IMG/VR virus record: IMGVR_UViG_3300025313_000030
Location: 1 to 47,601 of that record
Length of the DNA stretch: 47,601 bases
Reading direction: 5' to 3' (one strand)
Origin: a virus
Both the position numbers and the translations under genes were made by a program. Positions 22,046 to 30,894 of this stretch are shown here, piece after piece (the stretch's first letter is position 1; each line of letters begins with the position of its first letter). Below the pieces are notes generated by a model that saw only the letters and a list, made by a program, of their open reading frames with translations, was not told the origin of the DNA and ran no database searches.

Positions 22046-22474
22046 TCAAAAACCGGCGGCGGCAACGCTTGGCAAATCAAATAGTTTTAAGTACCAAACT
22101 GCGTTGGGCACGATATGGCGTCCACACTTCTGCGCCACACTTTCCGGCCCTTGCGGGCCAAAAGGGTTATCATACTTACACCGCCGCCGGAACTGATTAT
22201 ATTGACGGGGCGGACGGGAATCGAACCCGCAAAGCGGCAAAATCGCCGTACCGCTTTTTATCGACTCATTGCCAGGCATCAATCCGGGTACGGCAATACC
22301 AAGATTGCGTCGAATAAGTTCCGTGCGCACCTCGCACCTCGCCCCATTATTGCTTGTAAAAAGATAGCCGAGGCCCCCACTTAACGAATCAAGGATGCGA
22401 AATCGAAACTGGGCGAGAGCGCTCGGCTTATTGTTTGGGATTCTAAACTGTCCAGTTCTATTCATAAACGGCAT
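22046..22474 (-). CDS. Uncertain ORF containing a tRNA-like T-arm
   Basis: 142 codons open, ATG starts at 22474 or 22465 with a weak AAGG. No domain is visible and the translation has low-complexity basic stretches (QFRRRCKYDNPFGPQGPES). It spans a T-arm-like motif (22207-22230) and a GCAA tetraloop hairpin (GGCCC-GCAA-GGGCC on the minus strand, 22146-22159). Either a real unknown protein or a structured non-coding region. Confidence 0.35.
   Translation of the reverse strand: MPFMNRTGQFRIPNNKPSALAQFRFRILDSLSGGLGYLFTSNNGARCEVRTELIRRNLGIAVPGLMPGNESIKSGTAILPLCGFDSRPPRQYNQFRRRCKYDNPFGPQGPESVAQKCGRHIVPNAVWYLKLFDLPSVAAAGF
22207..22230 (-). other. tRNA 3'-end-like sequence (T-arm plus acceptor strand)
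   Basis: On the minus strand, GCGGG-TTCGATT-CCCGT forms a perfect-length T-arm with the invariant GGTTCGA core, followed by CCGCCCC as a would-be acceptor strand. I could not find a matching 5' acceptor (GGGGCGG), D-arm or a normal anticodon arm upstream, so this is not a full tRNA. It could be a tRNA fragment used as an attachment site or a relic. Confidence 0.45.
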
Positions 22475-22642
22475 CCTTAATGCTAATTAAATCTTACGTT
22501 ACTTTTCGCCGATTTGCAAGCACTTTCTCAGCTGGGCCGCCGACTACGTTTCATAACTCTTTGACTTTTCAAGACTTACAGACGAAAATAATCTGCTCTC
22601 GGCGCACGGAAAAATAAAATGGACAAACTGGATGAGAATTAT

Positions 22643-22879
22643 TTATGCGTCTTTCTTTTCAAGTAATGTAATTACCGCCGAATCCGGCTTGTGTAGTTTA
22701 TACCAGCACAGTTGGCAAGGGTAGCGGTTCTTGGCGTTCTCTCCCGCATCTACGAAGCCATCCCGCCCGCAAGCGCACCGAAAGTCTTTCTTCTCAGGCA
22801 TACTCGTCACGCATATATCGCAGCAAGCATCGGGCCAGTCCTTCATCGTCGTTATCGCGTCGCCGGGGATGTTAGTCAT
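22643..22879 (-). CDS. Cysteine-rich hypothetical protein
   Basis: 78 residues from ATG at 22879 (AGGAG, 8 nt), preferred over an upstream ATG. CCDICVT, RCACGRDGF and CQLCWYK supply three or more metal-binding pairs. Helical ends. Function unknown. Confidence 0.55.
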   Translation of the reverse strand: MTNIPGDAITTMKDWPDACCDICVTSMPEKKDFRCACGRDGFVDAGENAKNRYPCQLCWYKLHKPDSAVITLLEKKDA

Positions 22880-22892
22880 TGCGGGTACTCCT

Positions 22893-23225
22893 TTATTCAT
22901 ACTTCGCCCTCACGAGTTCGGGCAGGTGGGTCAGGCCGAACTCTTCCCCTCTATCCATATCTCGTTGCATCCGTTGTATAATGGCCAACGCACGCGGCTC
23001 TATATCTTCGGGCCGATTGTGTTCAAGCGTATGGCAACATTCACACAGCACTATTAAATCTTCGGGTTTTTCTGCCCACAGATTATCATAATTTAGGTGA
23101 TGAACGTGAGTTTCTACCTCACTTCGACAAACTGAACATTTGTACTTGGCGCGCTTTAGAGCCGCACCTTTAACACTTTGCCAGTGCGCCGTTTTCAAAT
23201 ACTCTGTATATTCCCATTTATGCAC
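22893..23225 (-). CDS. HNH endonuclease
   Basis: 110 residues from a GTG at 23225 (AGGAG upstream). KYKCSVCRSEVETHVHHLNYDNLWAEKPEDLIVLCECCHTLEHN is a complete HNH domain: two Cys pairs, HVHH active core and an Asn. A helical tail follows. It overlaps the loader gene by 8 nt. Freestanding HNH nucleases of this kind are mobile or assist packaging. The site here, between replication genes, favours mobile. Confidence 0.8.
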   Translation of the reverse strand: MHKWEYTEYLKTAHWQSVKGAALKRAKYKCSVCRSEVETHVHHLNYDNLWAEKPEDLIVLCECCHTLEHNRPEDIEPRALAIIQRMQRDMDRGEEFGLTHLPELVRAKYE

Positions 23226-23937
23226 GGCGATCTTCTCCTGTTACCCGAATAATCTCACCTTGTTTGAGACGGCTTGTAATGCGCTCATCGAAAGCCTTAG
23301 TCAATTCACTCGGCGGTTTGTTCCCGGTTATGAAAGTCGCCTTCCATTCTTCGCTGCGTTCATCTAAAATCACCAGCAAAGTACGTAAACTGAAATCCGA
23401 TTCTTGCTTGCCTGGTGAAATAGCGACACTTACATCTTCGAGAATCAACTTGTCGCACTCAATATAAGGTTCAATCACTTCCCAAGTTGACCGTCCACTA
23501 TCGGGCCGAAACGTATCTCGGATTATCAAACACAATTTCTCAAACGAAATCTTCTTGACCACAAAACCATCATAAATAAATGTTCGCCCCAGGGCCGCTA
23601 AAGCGTATGTTTTCCCAACACCAGTTTTGCCCCATAAGTACACTCCCTTATCTGCCGCACCGATGAGTTGCTTCCACAATCCCTCACTAATCTGCTCAGG
23701 CAAAGCCGCCGTATATCGAGGCCGTACTATCTCAGAAATAAATGCTTCTTGTTGTTCCAACGGAAGTTTAGCAAAGAACTCCTTGCGGTGGCAAACATCG
23801 CAAGTCTTGTAGATTGAGACAATCTGCTTGCGCTTAATCCCACAGACAGGACAATCTTCACGCTCGTATTTCGATACTACCTGGTTCATTTTCGTAGTCG
23901 AAGCCAGTATTTGACCGAGTTTTTGTGGTTCGGCCAT
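23218..23937 (-). CDS. DnaC-like helicase loader
   Basis: 239 residues. Cysteine pairs CPVC and CDVC (29/32 and 46/49) form an N-terminal zinc knuckle. AAA+ part: Walker A GKTGVGKT (103-110), Walker B KLILEDV (163-169), later TGN (sensor 1) and ITSRLKQG (arginine-finger-like). DnaC/DnaI/IstB-type proteins load the host replicative helicase. The gene overlaps the end of the initiator by 80 nt in another frame, a common phage O-P-like pairing. Confidence 0.85.
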   Translation of the reverse strand: MAEPQKLGQILASTTKMNQVVSKYEREDCPVCGIKRKQIVSIYKTCDVCHRKEFFAKLPLEQQEAFISEIVRPRYTAALPEQISEGLWKQLIGAADKGVYLWGKTGVGKTYALAALGRTFIYDGFVVKKISFEKLCLIIRDTFRPDSGRSTWEVIEPYIECDKLILEDVSVAISPGKQESDFSLRTLLVILDERSEEWKATFITGNKPPSELTKAFDERITSRLKQGEIIRVTGEDRRA

Positions 23938-24580
23938 TATTTTTGCTCCAAACGGCTATAATTTTCTGCTTCCAATTCTTCACGGGCTTGAGGTCCCGAT
24001 CCCGCCATACACCGTCGGCGGCGGAAGAATAATACTTGATAAATTCGGCGGCATCGACTTGGTAATGATTCTCCGCGCAATAAGCCTTAACTTCTTCAAG
24101 AGTCGGAGGCACAAAGGGCGAAGCCCGTTTTTTCTTTTTGTTCTCATTATTAGTCATTGTTCCATTGTTATTATTGTTGTTTGTGGTTAGTTGCTGGTTA
24201 GTTGCTGGTTGCTCGCTGGTTAGCCGTTGGTTAGTTGGTTGGTTAGTTACTTGGTTAGATTTATCATCGTAGTCTTGGTAAGTCTTGTAATTACAAATAC
24301 TTATGAGGCTATAAATGTTGGTTGTCTGGATGGTTATTTCGCCGGTTGATTTTAGCCTATCGAGGCAAGTGCGTAAGGACTGGCGCGAGATACCCGTTTG
24401 CACTTTTAGGCTTGTTTGGCTTGTAACCAGTTGGCCTTGTTCTACGACGATTCCCTGCCATTTTTTCGGCTTGTGGTTCGCCCTACGGATTAGATGTTGA
24501 AACAAGTGTGCCATATTGGAAGTCGTGTACCATTCCCACTCCTCTATCTGCCGCCAGTTACAAACCCATCCGCCCGTCAT
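23858..24580 (-). CDS. Replication initiator protein (winged-helix N-terminus)
   Basis: 240 residues. Residues about 40-95 form a winged helix (GQLVTSQTSLKVQTGISRQSLRTCLDRLKSTGEITI), the usual DNA-binding start of phage initiators. A Asn/Gln/Thr linker (NQVTNQPTNQ...NNNNNN) follows, then a C-terminal helical domain with PPTLEEVKAYC.E and WKQKIIAVW. Its linker DNA is an iteron-like array (24185-24258), as in lambda O, whose gene holds the origin. The downstream loader gene supports lambda O/P-type initiation. Confidence 0.75.
   Translation of the reverse strand: MTGGWVCNWRQIEEWEWYTTSNMAHLFQHLIRRANHKPKKWQGIVVEQGQLVTSQTSLKVQTGISRQSLRTCLDRLKSTGEITIQTTNIYSLISICNYKTYQDYDDKSNQVTNQPTNQRLTSEQPATNQQLTTNNNNNNGTMTNNENKKKKRASPFVPPTLEEVKAYCAENHYQVDAAEFIKYYSSAADGVWRDRDLKPVKNWKQKIIAVWSKNNGRTTKTRSNTGFDYENEPGSIEIRA
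24185..24258. repeat. Iteron-like array inside the initiator gene (candidate origin)
   Basis: Six copies of GGTTAG lie at 24185, 24196, 24218, 24229, 24241 and 24253, spaced 11-12 bp apart (one 22-bp gap that holds a GGTTGC variant). They encode the polar linker of the initiator. Regular spacing near one helical turn fits initiator-binding iterons. Confidence 0.6.
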
Positions 24581-24593
24581 ATAGCATCCTTGC

Positions 24594-24656
24594 TAAAAAG
24601 CCCCCCAGGCCACGGCTGAGCACCACTACCAAGAGGTGAGAGGCCGGGCCGGGGGG
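24594..24656 (-). terminator. Intrinsic terminator before the replication block
   Basis: On the minus strand, six C (24656-24651) pair with six G (24606-24601) around an inner stem containing CACC/GGTG, followed by CTTTTTAG. It comes after the XhlA-like gene and before the initiator gene, so it ends the tail transcript or acts as an attenuator of the replication block. Confidence 0.75.
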
Positions 24657-24672
24657 ATTGAGAACTTTATTA

Positions 24673-24701
24673 ACTATGGTAGTAATGCTCATACCGCTCA
24701 A
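24673..24701 (-). promoter_or_regulatory. Candidate minus-strand promoter for the replication block
   Basis: TTGAGC (24701-24696), a 17-bp spacer and CATAGT (24678-24673) on the minus strand. The match is moderate (4/6 in each box). It lies just above the terminator hairpin, so the leader would contain the hairpin. Confidence 0.35.
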
Positions 24702-24815
24702 ACTACAGCGCAGACAGGATGCCGTCAAGCAAAATTCTTTCTGGAAGTGGAAAAAATCGGGTACTAAGATTATGAATCTGTTCCCCGATTCGGAGGAGGA
24801 TGATGTAATGAAAAG

Positions 24816-25046
24816 TCAAAAGAATCTCGACATAATTACATCGGCAAAGCCGGTCAGTGCCGCCGCACCGATAATGCCTACTATCCAGCACCAGACCCTA
24901 AGAACCCCATCCTGTTTGTTTAGACGAGACTGAATGGAACTCTCGCCGTTATCGACGAAGAGCCGCTTTTTGAGGTCTCGGATTTCAGTTAAAACCTCAT
25001 CGAAGGCGGGCTTGCATATTTTCTCGTATAGTTCTTCGTGTTCCAT
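24816..25046 (-). CDS. XhlA-like single-span membrane protein (holin-associated)
   Basis: 76 residues. N-terminal helix with charged heptads, then SIQSRLNKQDGVLRVWCWIVGIIGAAALTGFADVI, a transmembrane segment at residues 50-70. XhlA-type proteins (haemolysin/holin partner) have this helix-loop-membrane plan and help lysis. No separate endolysin gene was recognised nearby. It follows the giant ejection gene with a 39-bp gap. Confidence 0.7.
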   Translation of the reverse strand: MEHEELYEKICKPAFDEVLTEIRDLKKRLFVDNGESSIQSRLNKQDGVLRVWCWIVGIIGAAALTGFADVIMSRFF

Positions 25047-25085
25047 TCTTTAACTTTTCCCATCTAATAAAGTTTAAGTCAAGCG

Positions 25086-28000
25086 CTATTTCTCCGCTCT
25101 TTCAAACGCAAGATTCGTCGCCTTTCGATAGTCGGCAAGCCATTTTCTTTGCAATTCCCTGGCCGCTCTTCGCGTTTTGAGATCGAACTGGGCTAAGAAC
25201 TTATCCACGTCCTTATCGGCGAGACCGGCAAACGGGGCGTACTGGTTACGCGACCTTTCAATGGAAGTCCTTAATTCGCTGCGCTTCTTTTCCGGGTTGT
25301 CTTTAATATGTTCGGCCAAGTAGTTTGCCGCGTCGCTAATATCGCCCACCGTTACCTGCCGTGCCGCGTATTCGTAGGGCAGAATGGACGGGTACGAAGG
25401 CCGGCCTAGCAAGACCTTGCGAAGGTATTGGCTGATTTTGCCGCCCATGGGCGTCTTTTTGTTCTTGTCTTGAAAATCAAAAGACCTGTCCCGTAGGCGC
25501 TGATACTCAAAATACTTGTTATTACCGTTTATGAACCAGGCATCGGCCCGATTCATTAGGCCGGAAACATCTTTGAGCATTACCACTTCCCGCCGAGCCA
25601 GTTTCCTTGTGGCCGTTGCCGGATGTCCCGCAAATGACTCCGCCAGCCAACTGGCTGTGTTTCGTCCGGTACCTACGACTACGCCACCGATAGTTGTTCC
25701 TATTCCATAGCCTAAATCACCAATAATGCCAATGCCCGTACCGTCTAAAATATCGTTGCCTACCGCCAGTGTCAAGTCTTTTGCGTTGCGCTTTTCCTCT
25801 CTGGTTATCATTTGCATAGTGATAGAGTTATCCCCGCCCCGAACAAGGTCTCTGAGCAGATTCCATAGCTCGCCGATCAGGGCACTGCGTATTAAAAACT
25901 GCAATAGCGGGGCCAACGTGCCCTTCAGAGCCTGTAAAATCGCTTCTCGCCAGACTAAACGGGTCTGGTTCACGGCGTAATACTTGAACTTGGTAGCTAC
26001 GCGAAACACCGGATTGCCGTAAGGAATCGGCCTGGTCGCCAGAGTCATTGGGAATTGGGTGTCGGTAACAAGCCTATAGGCAAACTGCTGAACTTCGTCA
26101 AGAGTAGGCGCTCTGCCGCGCACAAACTCGTTCAACTGCTCGTCTGTAATGGGATTTACGAGCGTTCTATTCTTCAATAAGTCCGTCAAGTACGCTTCCG
26201 GTCTAACGGATAATAGCTTCAAGTGGACGAGTATCTTGTCTAATGTACTGCCTTTGCGCAGTGCGGCAAGTCGCTGGACGTTGGTCTTGAACCGGACAAT
26301 ACCGCTAATGCCCGCCGTTTTCTGACTCCAATGCTCCGCGCCCAAAAACGGAATCATTCCTTTGGGCAAGTCTTTACCGCCCAATAATTCGCCGAGTTCT
26401 TTCGCGTGCGACATTGCGCCCGACTGGCGGACTATTTCTGAAATCCGCTTGCCTTCCTTTGTAATTTCAAGAGCGTGTAAAAAGGAGCGCAGACTGTCGC
26501 TTGGCGAGACCATAAAGGTATTTCCAAATCCCTGAAAGCCGTTGCGTATGGCGGAGATGGTTGCGCCGCTCAGTTTTAGCCGCGTTAGTCCGTTGCTTAG
26601 GTAATCGAGGGCCATTTCCACGCCGCTTGGAATAGCGTTGGACTGGCCAAAAGTCGTACTTATCCAATTTTCGACGGACTTTGCATCGCCGGAGCCGTAC
26701 TTAGTCTTTATAGCGCCCAGTAGCGGCCAGACTCTATCAAAGTTGAACGGCCCTTGATGCTCCGCCGCCGCAATTTCCTGCTCACTACCGAATAGTACGC
26801 CGGAGGTTGGCGGCTGGCCTTCGTAAAGAACGCCCCACTCCTGGGCGGCGGCTATCATCTTGGCGTTTGTGCCAAGTATCTTGGGCAGAATAATATCAGG
26901 ATCGAACTCGACCATATAATCAGGCAGTAATACCCTTGTACTTTCGAGGTTGCCGTCAACGCCCCTCAGTGCTCCATTCACGTGGGACATTTCCCGATGC
27001 TTTATCATTTTATCGAGGGCGTCTTGAGTGTCTTTGGCCGAACCCATTCCGACCATATCTTCCGCCGCTTTCGCCACCTGGGGATGGCCCAGCCCCTTTT
27101 GGCGCGCCCAATACAGGATGTGCCTACCCTTCTGGTTGGGTATTTGGCCCATCCACCTACTTGTTCTGGTAAGCGTTTTGTAAGTGCCGCCCACTTTACG
27201 TTTGATACCGGCCTTGTTTGCAACGTCTATATCCTCGTCGTAAATAAGTCGGACGGCGTCCGAGATTCGCATAACCTTTTCGGGCACTTTGGAGCGGGAA
27301 ATCCGACCTTGTGCCTCTTTTACGAGGAGAATCTTCTGAGCTTTAGTCAGCTTTTTAAGACCGGCGTCCTTATTGATTCTGCGAAGCTGCGTAGCCTCTC
27401 TGGTATCGGCGTTCCTGGCTATACTCCTTATGCTTCGGGCAAGCTGCTCGCCTTCCGGTATCTTGTACTGTTTCTCGACGTAATCCGCCGCGCCGTATAT
27501 TGCGTACCGAACCGCGCCCGGCAGTCCTTTGGCAACGTCTTTCACTCTTGTAAGTGAATCCAGCACCTCCTCAACTTGGGGCGGGATTATGACCATACCC
27601 TTATTGTGATTATAGGGCAATTCAGGATTATCGGCCTGGTTTTTAAGGTCTTGCTCCGATTCGCTATTGGTTATGACGGTCTTTTCGTCCGGTGTTATCT
27701 CCTTCCCCTCTGGCGCAGGGGCGGGCTTAACTTGCTCTACTGAAAATTGCGTCCGGCCTGCTGATGACGTGATTTTTTTCTCTAAGGCTTTCCGCGCGGC
27801 TTCGCGCGACGAATAGGTAGTTTTCCCGACTTGATTTCCGCGACTATTGAGGATTTGCCATACTTCTACCTTCCCCGCAGTTTTATCCCCTGGGAACGGG
27901 GCGGGCTTCGGCGAATATATCAATCCCTCTTTTTCCCCAAGCGTTTGAACTACTGCCTGCGTCATTTCAGGCGTCAAGGGTATTACATCTATGATTTTAT

Positions 28001-30890
28001 CGGCAGAAATCGCCTTTGATTTGTATGCTTTTCCACGCCCCATTTGTATTTGAGCATTGACATCTTGTTCTAATTGCACTCCGGTCGAATTGATTCTAAC
28101 AATACTGGTATTTTCACCCACATCATATTCCATCTTTGCTGCCCAACGAACAGCATCGTCATAGTTTTCAAAGGTATAAATCGTGCCAGGCTGTACCAAT
28201 TTCTTTCCAAATTGGCCCTTGTAGGTTGCTTTTTGTTTTCCCGCTATGATGCCTTCCTGTTGAATATCTTTGACCCTTGAAGTTAGAGTAACGTGATACA
28301 ACACCTTCTTCGCAGCTTTATCCCCTGGGGACGGAGCGGGCTTCTGTATAAGAGATTGCCCACCTATTTTTTTCTTGACGTTTTCGTGGATTTGTTCGGC
28401 GAGAAGTGCAGTCTCTTCCAGCGCTTTAATTTTGCCTTGCTGCGTTAAAGCAGATAATGGCCCTATTATACCCTCAGCATCCACACCTTCTTGCTCTGCC
28501 AAATGCCGGAATAATGCCGTTGCAAGTTTCTTTTTGGTTTCGTTTTCGTTTCCAAGGGCAGAGTCGATATTTTCTTGAGTCAGAATATCGGGCATACCTA
28601 TTTCTATCCCGTAAGCCTCTCGTATGATTCTGCGGAGCGGATAGAATGTTAGCGTGTCGTCGGTTATATTTTTGTTTGCAAGAACATCCGAAACTGTTTT
28701 ATACGCCTTTGATGTTATTCCTTCATCGGATGGTTCCACCTTCTTCGCAGCTTTATCCCCTGGGGACGGGGCGGGTCGGGCTACTGTCTCGCCCTGGGGG
28801 GTAGTTACGGTCGGGGCGGGCTTGGCAGTTGCTTTCAATGGCCAATCTGGGCGGCTCTTTGCGTGTTCGATAATCAATTCAGTAGCGTGTCTCGATTGTT
28901 TATCGCCGCCATAAAGTCCTGATGTGGCGTCCCTATATTCGCCAACGGCTTTATCTATGTCCTGAGTACGCAGATATTCGTCAATAGCGGCTCGGTTGCG
29001 CACGCCTTGCTGTTGTAACCAGTTGTTAAATGATTTGCTTTCTACGGGAATCTGAGGGGTTGTTGCCTGGCTAACGGTTGTAGGGCTTGGGCCTTTTTTG
29101 CCGCCCTTAATCCATTCTGATATGGCTTGATTATGCCGCCGTATCGCTTCCTGCTGTTCAGGGGCAAGTTTAATAGGAGTAGGCTTTACGGGTGTAGGGG
29201 GCGCAATCTTGGCCGTAACCCTACCCTGGCCCGGTTCCGGGGGAGTTCGAGGCTCCTGCGCAATCCTGGTGCGTTTTTTCGCTATGCCGGCGCGCTCCTG
29301 AGCCGTCGCCGGACTGATTCTGGCGGCCTCTGCGCCTGGGACGCCCTCTTGCCTCAACGTTTGGCCGATAGGCGGCGGCCCGGCCTTTTGGGTTTTCGCC
29401 GCTCCCCTGGAGTATCGCCCCTCTTGGATTTCCTGGGCTGCCGAGAGGTCCCCCTGGCTTATTCGGTCAAGCAGGTCTTCATAGGTAGGCAACGCCGCGC
29501 CTTGCTGTTGGATGGCGTTTAGTTTGTCGATGGCGTCCTGTTCGCCTTCGCTCGCCCGCTCCAAGAGTAGGTCGTATTGCATCCGCTCGTAGTTTGCCTG
29601 GTTTATCTCGCCGGCCAAGTCCTTCATCGTGCCTGGTTGCGGCTGTGCGACATCGGTTGCGGGGCCTGCCTTGCGTCGATAGTTCGCCAGCAACTTCGCG
29701 CCGGTGATAGAGGGGTCCATAATCCCGCCCAGCATCGTTCCCATAACGGCTGAATCAGCGAGACGCTTTGCCACGGCATCATAATCGACCGAACCATCGG
29801 CCTTTTGGGGCACATCGCCGCCCGCAACTATCTGCACAAGTTCTTGAGGCAACTCCTCAGCCAGACCTTCTTTTAGGGCGTTTGTGAGGGCGTGCCTGCC
29901 GAATTGCTTTGCCTTCTGCATCTTGGTAAGCGTGGCGGCGATTGCCCTATTCTTAAAATACTTGCCGCCCCCGCCCCCGGCTATTTCTATCCCGCCATTT
30001 ATCATTCCAACGACTGCGCCGCGAATCCGGGCCTCTCGTTCACTTGCTCCTCTATCGAGGGCGGTTTGATACGCCGTATTTCCTTCTACCCCGTAAGAAA
30101 CGAGAAAGCTGCCAAGCGCCGAAGGCAAGGTCGCCCCGCCCGTCATAGCAGCAGGGGCCATCGCCGCCAACATAAATGGGGCGGTTTCAACGGCACTGCC
30201 GAAGTATCTATCCACCAGGGTCTCTTCCAGGGCCGCATATTCGGGGGCCTTCTGCTGAACGTCCCAGAACATTCTCGCCCAATCGTCCGCCGACTTGCCG
30301 TATTTCCCGCCGCTTGCCGCCCGCGACACGTCTCCGGCAAGGTGGGCAAGTCCGCCCGCCAACTGGAGCTTGCCCCGCTCCCATCTTTTTCCCGTTTTCG
30401 TCCAGAATTTGCCCGTCTGCTTTTCGAGTTCCGCTTGATAGACTTCCATATCATAGCGGCCCTGAATTTCGTCAACCAATTCTCCAGTCCGCTCCTTCTG
30501 ACGCTGAAGGGTGCGGGCGTCAATGGCATTTTTCTTCAATTCAGGGGGTAGATTAGCCTGATGCTCCATCCAGTTGATGTCGGCAAGGAATTGAGTCTGT
30601 CCGCTTCGTTTCGGCGGCGGTATGTCGAACCCGCTCGGATCAGCGAATAACTCCGGCTGGCTGTAGGCATAAGGTACTCCAAGCGGCTCCGCCGCCACTT
30701 CCCTTTTCTGCTCCTCAATAGCCTGGCGTTCTCCCGCCATCGCTTGAAGCATATTGGGGCGCGGTTGCAAATCCGAGACAAAGCCTTTTCTTTCACTGAT
30801 AAGATCATCGAGAGATAATGGCGTCTCTTCCGACGACTCGGTGGGGGCTTGTTGATATTTGGCTATCAATTCATCGAGTGTTGCGGGCAT
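25086..30890 (-). CDS. Giant polyvalent / ejection protein with ADP-ribosyltransferase-like domain
   Basis: 1934 residues. Residues 1-450: Gly/Ala-rich, hydrophobic, polyvalent-protein-like (PAAMTGGATLPSALGSFLVSYGVEGN). Residues 450-700: Pro/Lys linkers. Residues 704-1008: three recurrences of KPAPxPGDKxAxKVx as joining linkers. Residues 864-994: VLYHVTLTSRVKDIQQEGIIAG...IYTFENYDDAVRWAAK...AYKSKAISADKIIDVIP, an ADP-ribosyltransferase-like (ART) domain with its LYHxT start. Residues about 1008-1060: small KTTYSSREAARKALEKKI domain. The remainder is large polyvalent-associated domain and helical end. Such proteins enter the host with the DNA. The ART could modify a host target, though its catalytic residues are not proven here. 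Confidence 0.75.
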   Translation of the reverse strand: MPATLDELIAKYQQAPTESSEETPLSLDDLISERKGFVSDLQPRPNMLQAMAGERQAIEEQKREVAAEPLGVPYAYSQPELFADPSGFDIPPPKRSGQTQFLADINWMEHQANLPPELKKNAIDARTLQRQKERTGELVDEIQGRYDMEVYQAELEKQTGKFWTKTGKRWERGKLQLAGGLAHLAGDVSRAASGGKYGKSADDWARMFWDVQQKAPEYAALEETLVDRYFGSAVETAPFMLAAMAPAAMTGGATLPSALGSFLVSYGVEGNTAYQTALDRGASEREARIRGAVVGMINGGIEIAGGGGGKYFKNRAIAATLTKMQKAKQFGRHALTNALKEGLAEELPQELVQIVAGGDVPQKADGSVDYDAVAKRLADSAVMGTMLGGIMDPSITGAKLLANYRRKAGPATDVAQPQPGTMKDLAGEINQANYERMQYDLLLERASEGEQDAIDKLNAIQQQGAALPTYEDLLDRISQGDLSAAQEIQEGRYSRGAAKTQKAGPPPIGQTLRQEGVPGAEAARISPATAQERAGIAKKRTRIAQEPRTPPEPGQGRVTAKIAPPTPVKPTPIKLAPEQQEAIRRHNQAISEWIKGGKKGPSPTTVSQATTPQIPVESKSFNNWLQQQGVRNRAAIDEYLRTQDIDKAVGEYRDATSGLYGGDKQSRHATELIIEHAKSRPDWPLKATAKPAPTVTTPQGETVARPAPSPGDKAAKKVEPSDEGITSKAYKTVSDVLANKNITDDTLTFYPLRRIIREAYGIEIGMPDILTQENIDSALGNENETKKKLATALFRHLAEQEGVDAEGIIGPLSALTQQGKIKALEETALLAEQIHENVKKKIGGQSLIQKPAPSPGDKAAKKVLYHVTLTSRVKDIQQEGIIAGKQKATYKGQFGKKLVQPGTIYTFENYDDAVRWAAKMEYDVGENTSIVRINSTGVQLEQDVNAQIQMGRGKAYKSKAISADKIIDVIPLTPEMTQAVVQTLGEKEGLIYSPKPAPFPGDKTAGKVEVWQILNSRGNQVGKTTYSSREAARKALEKKITSSAGRTQFSVEQVKPAPAPEGKEITPDEKTVITNSESEQDLKNQADNPELPYNHNKGMVIIPPQVEEVLDSLTRVKDVAKGLPGAVRYAIYGAADYVEKQYKIPEGEQLARSIRSIARNADTREATQLRRINKDAGLKKLTKAQKILLVKEAQGRISRSKVPEKVMRISDAVRLIYDEDIDVANKAGIKRKVGGTYKTLTRTSRWMGQIPNQKGRHILYWARQKGLGHPQVAKAAEDMVGMGSAKDTQDALDKMIKHREMSHVNGALRGVDGNLESTRVLLPDYMVEFDPDIILPKILGTNAKMIAAAQEWGVLYEGQPPTSGVLFGSEQEIAAAEHQGPFNFDRVWPLLGAIKTKYGSGDAKSVENWISTTFGQSNAIPSGVEMALDYLSNGLTRLKLSGATISAIRNGFQGFGNTFMVSPSDSLRSFLHALEITKEGKRISEIVRQSGAMSHAKELGELLGGKDLPKGMIPFLGAEHWSQKTAGISGIVRFKTNVQRLAALRKGSTLDKILVHLKLLSVRPEAYLTDLLKNRTLVNPITDEQLNEFVRGRAPTLDEVQQFAYRLVTDTQFPMTLATRPIPYGNPVFRVATKFKYYAVNQTRLVWREAILQALKGTLAPLLQFLIRSALIGELWNLLRDLVRGGDNSITMQMITREEKRNAKDLTLAVGNDILDGTGIGIIGDLGYGIGTTIGGVVVGTGRNTASWLAESFAGHPATATRKLARREVVMLKDVSGLMNRADAWFINGNNKYFEYQRLRDRSFDFQDKNKKTPMGGKISQYLRKVLLGRPSYPSILPYEYAARQVTVGDISDAANYLAEHIKDNPEKKRSELRTSIERSRNQYAPFAGLADKDVDKFLAQFDLKTRRAARELQRKWLADYRKATNLAFERAEK
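27868..28781. repeat. Three-copy 44-bp linker repeat in the polyvalent gene
   Basis: Near-identical 44-bp units at 27868-27911, 28302-28345 and 28738-28781 each encode PAPxPGDKxAxKV. They flank the ART-like domain and two other modules, as joints for domain insertion. Confidence 0.85.
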
Positions 30891-30894
30891 TTTC

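Noticed and set aside
22196-22320. A complete tRNA gene on the minus strand
   Set aside because: The 3' T-arm is perfect but no matching 5' acceptor, D-arm or 7-nt anticodon loop could be built.
24658-24933. Plus-strand 91-codon frame opposite the XhlA-like gene
   Set aside because: Its second half is antisense to a well-supported gene and no promoter or SD is seen.
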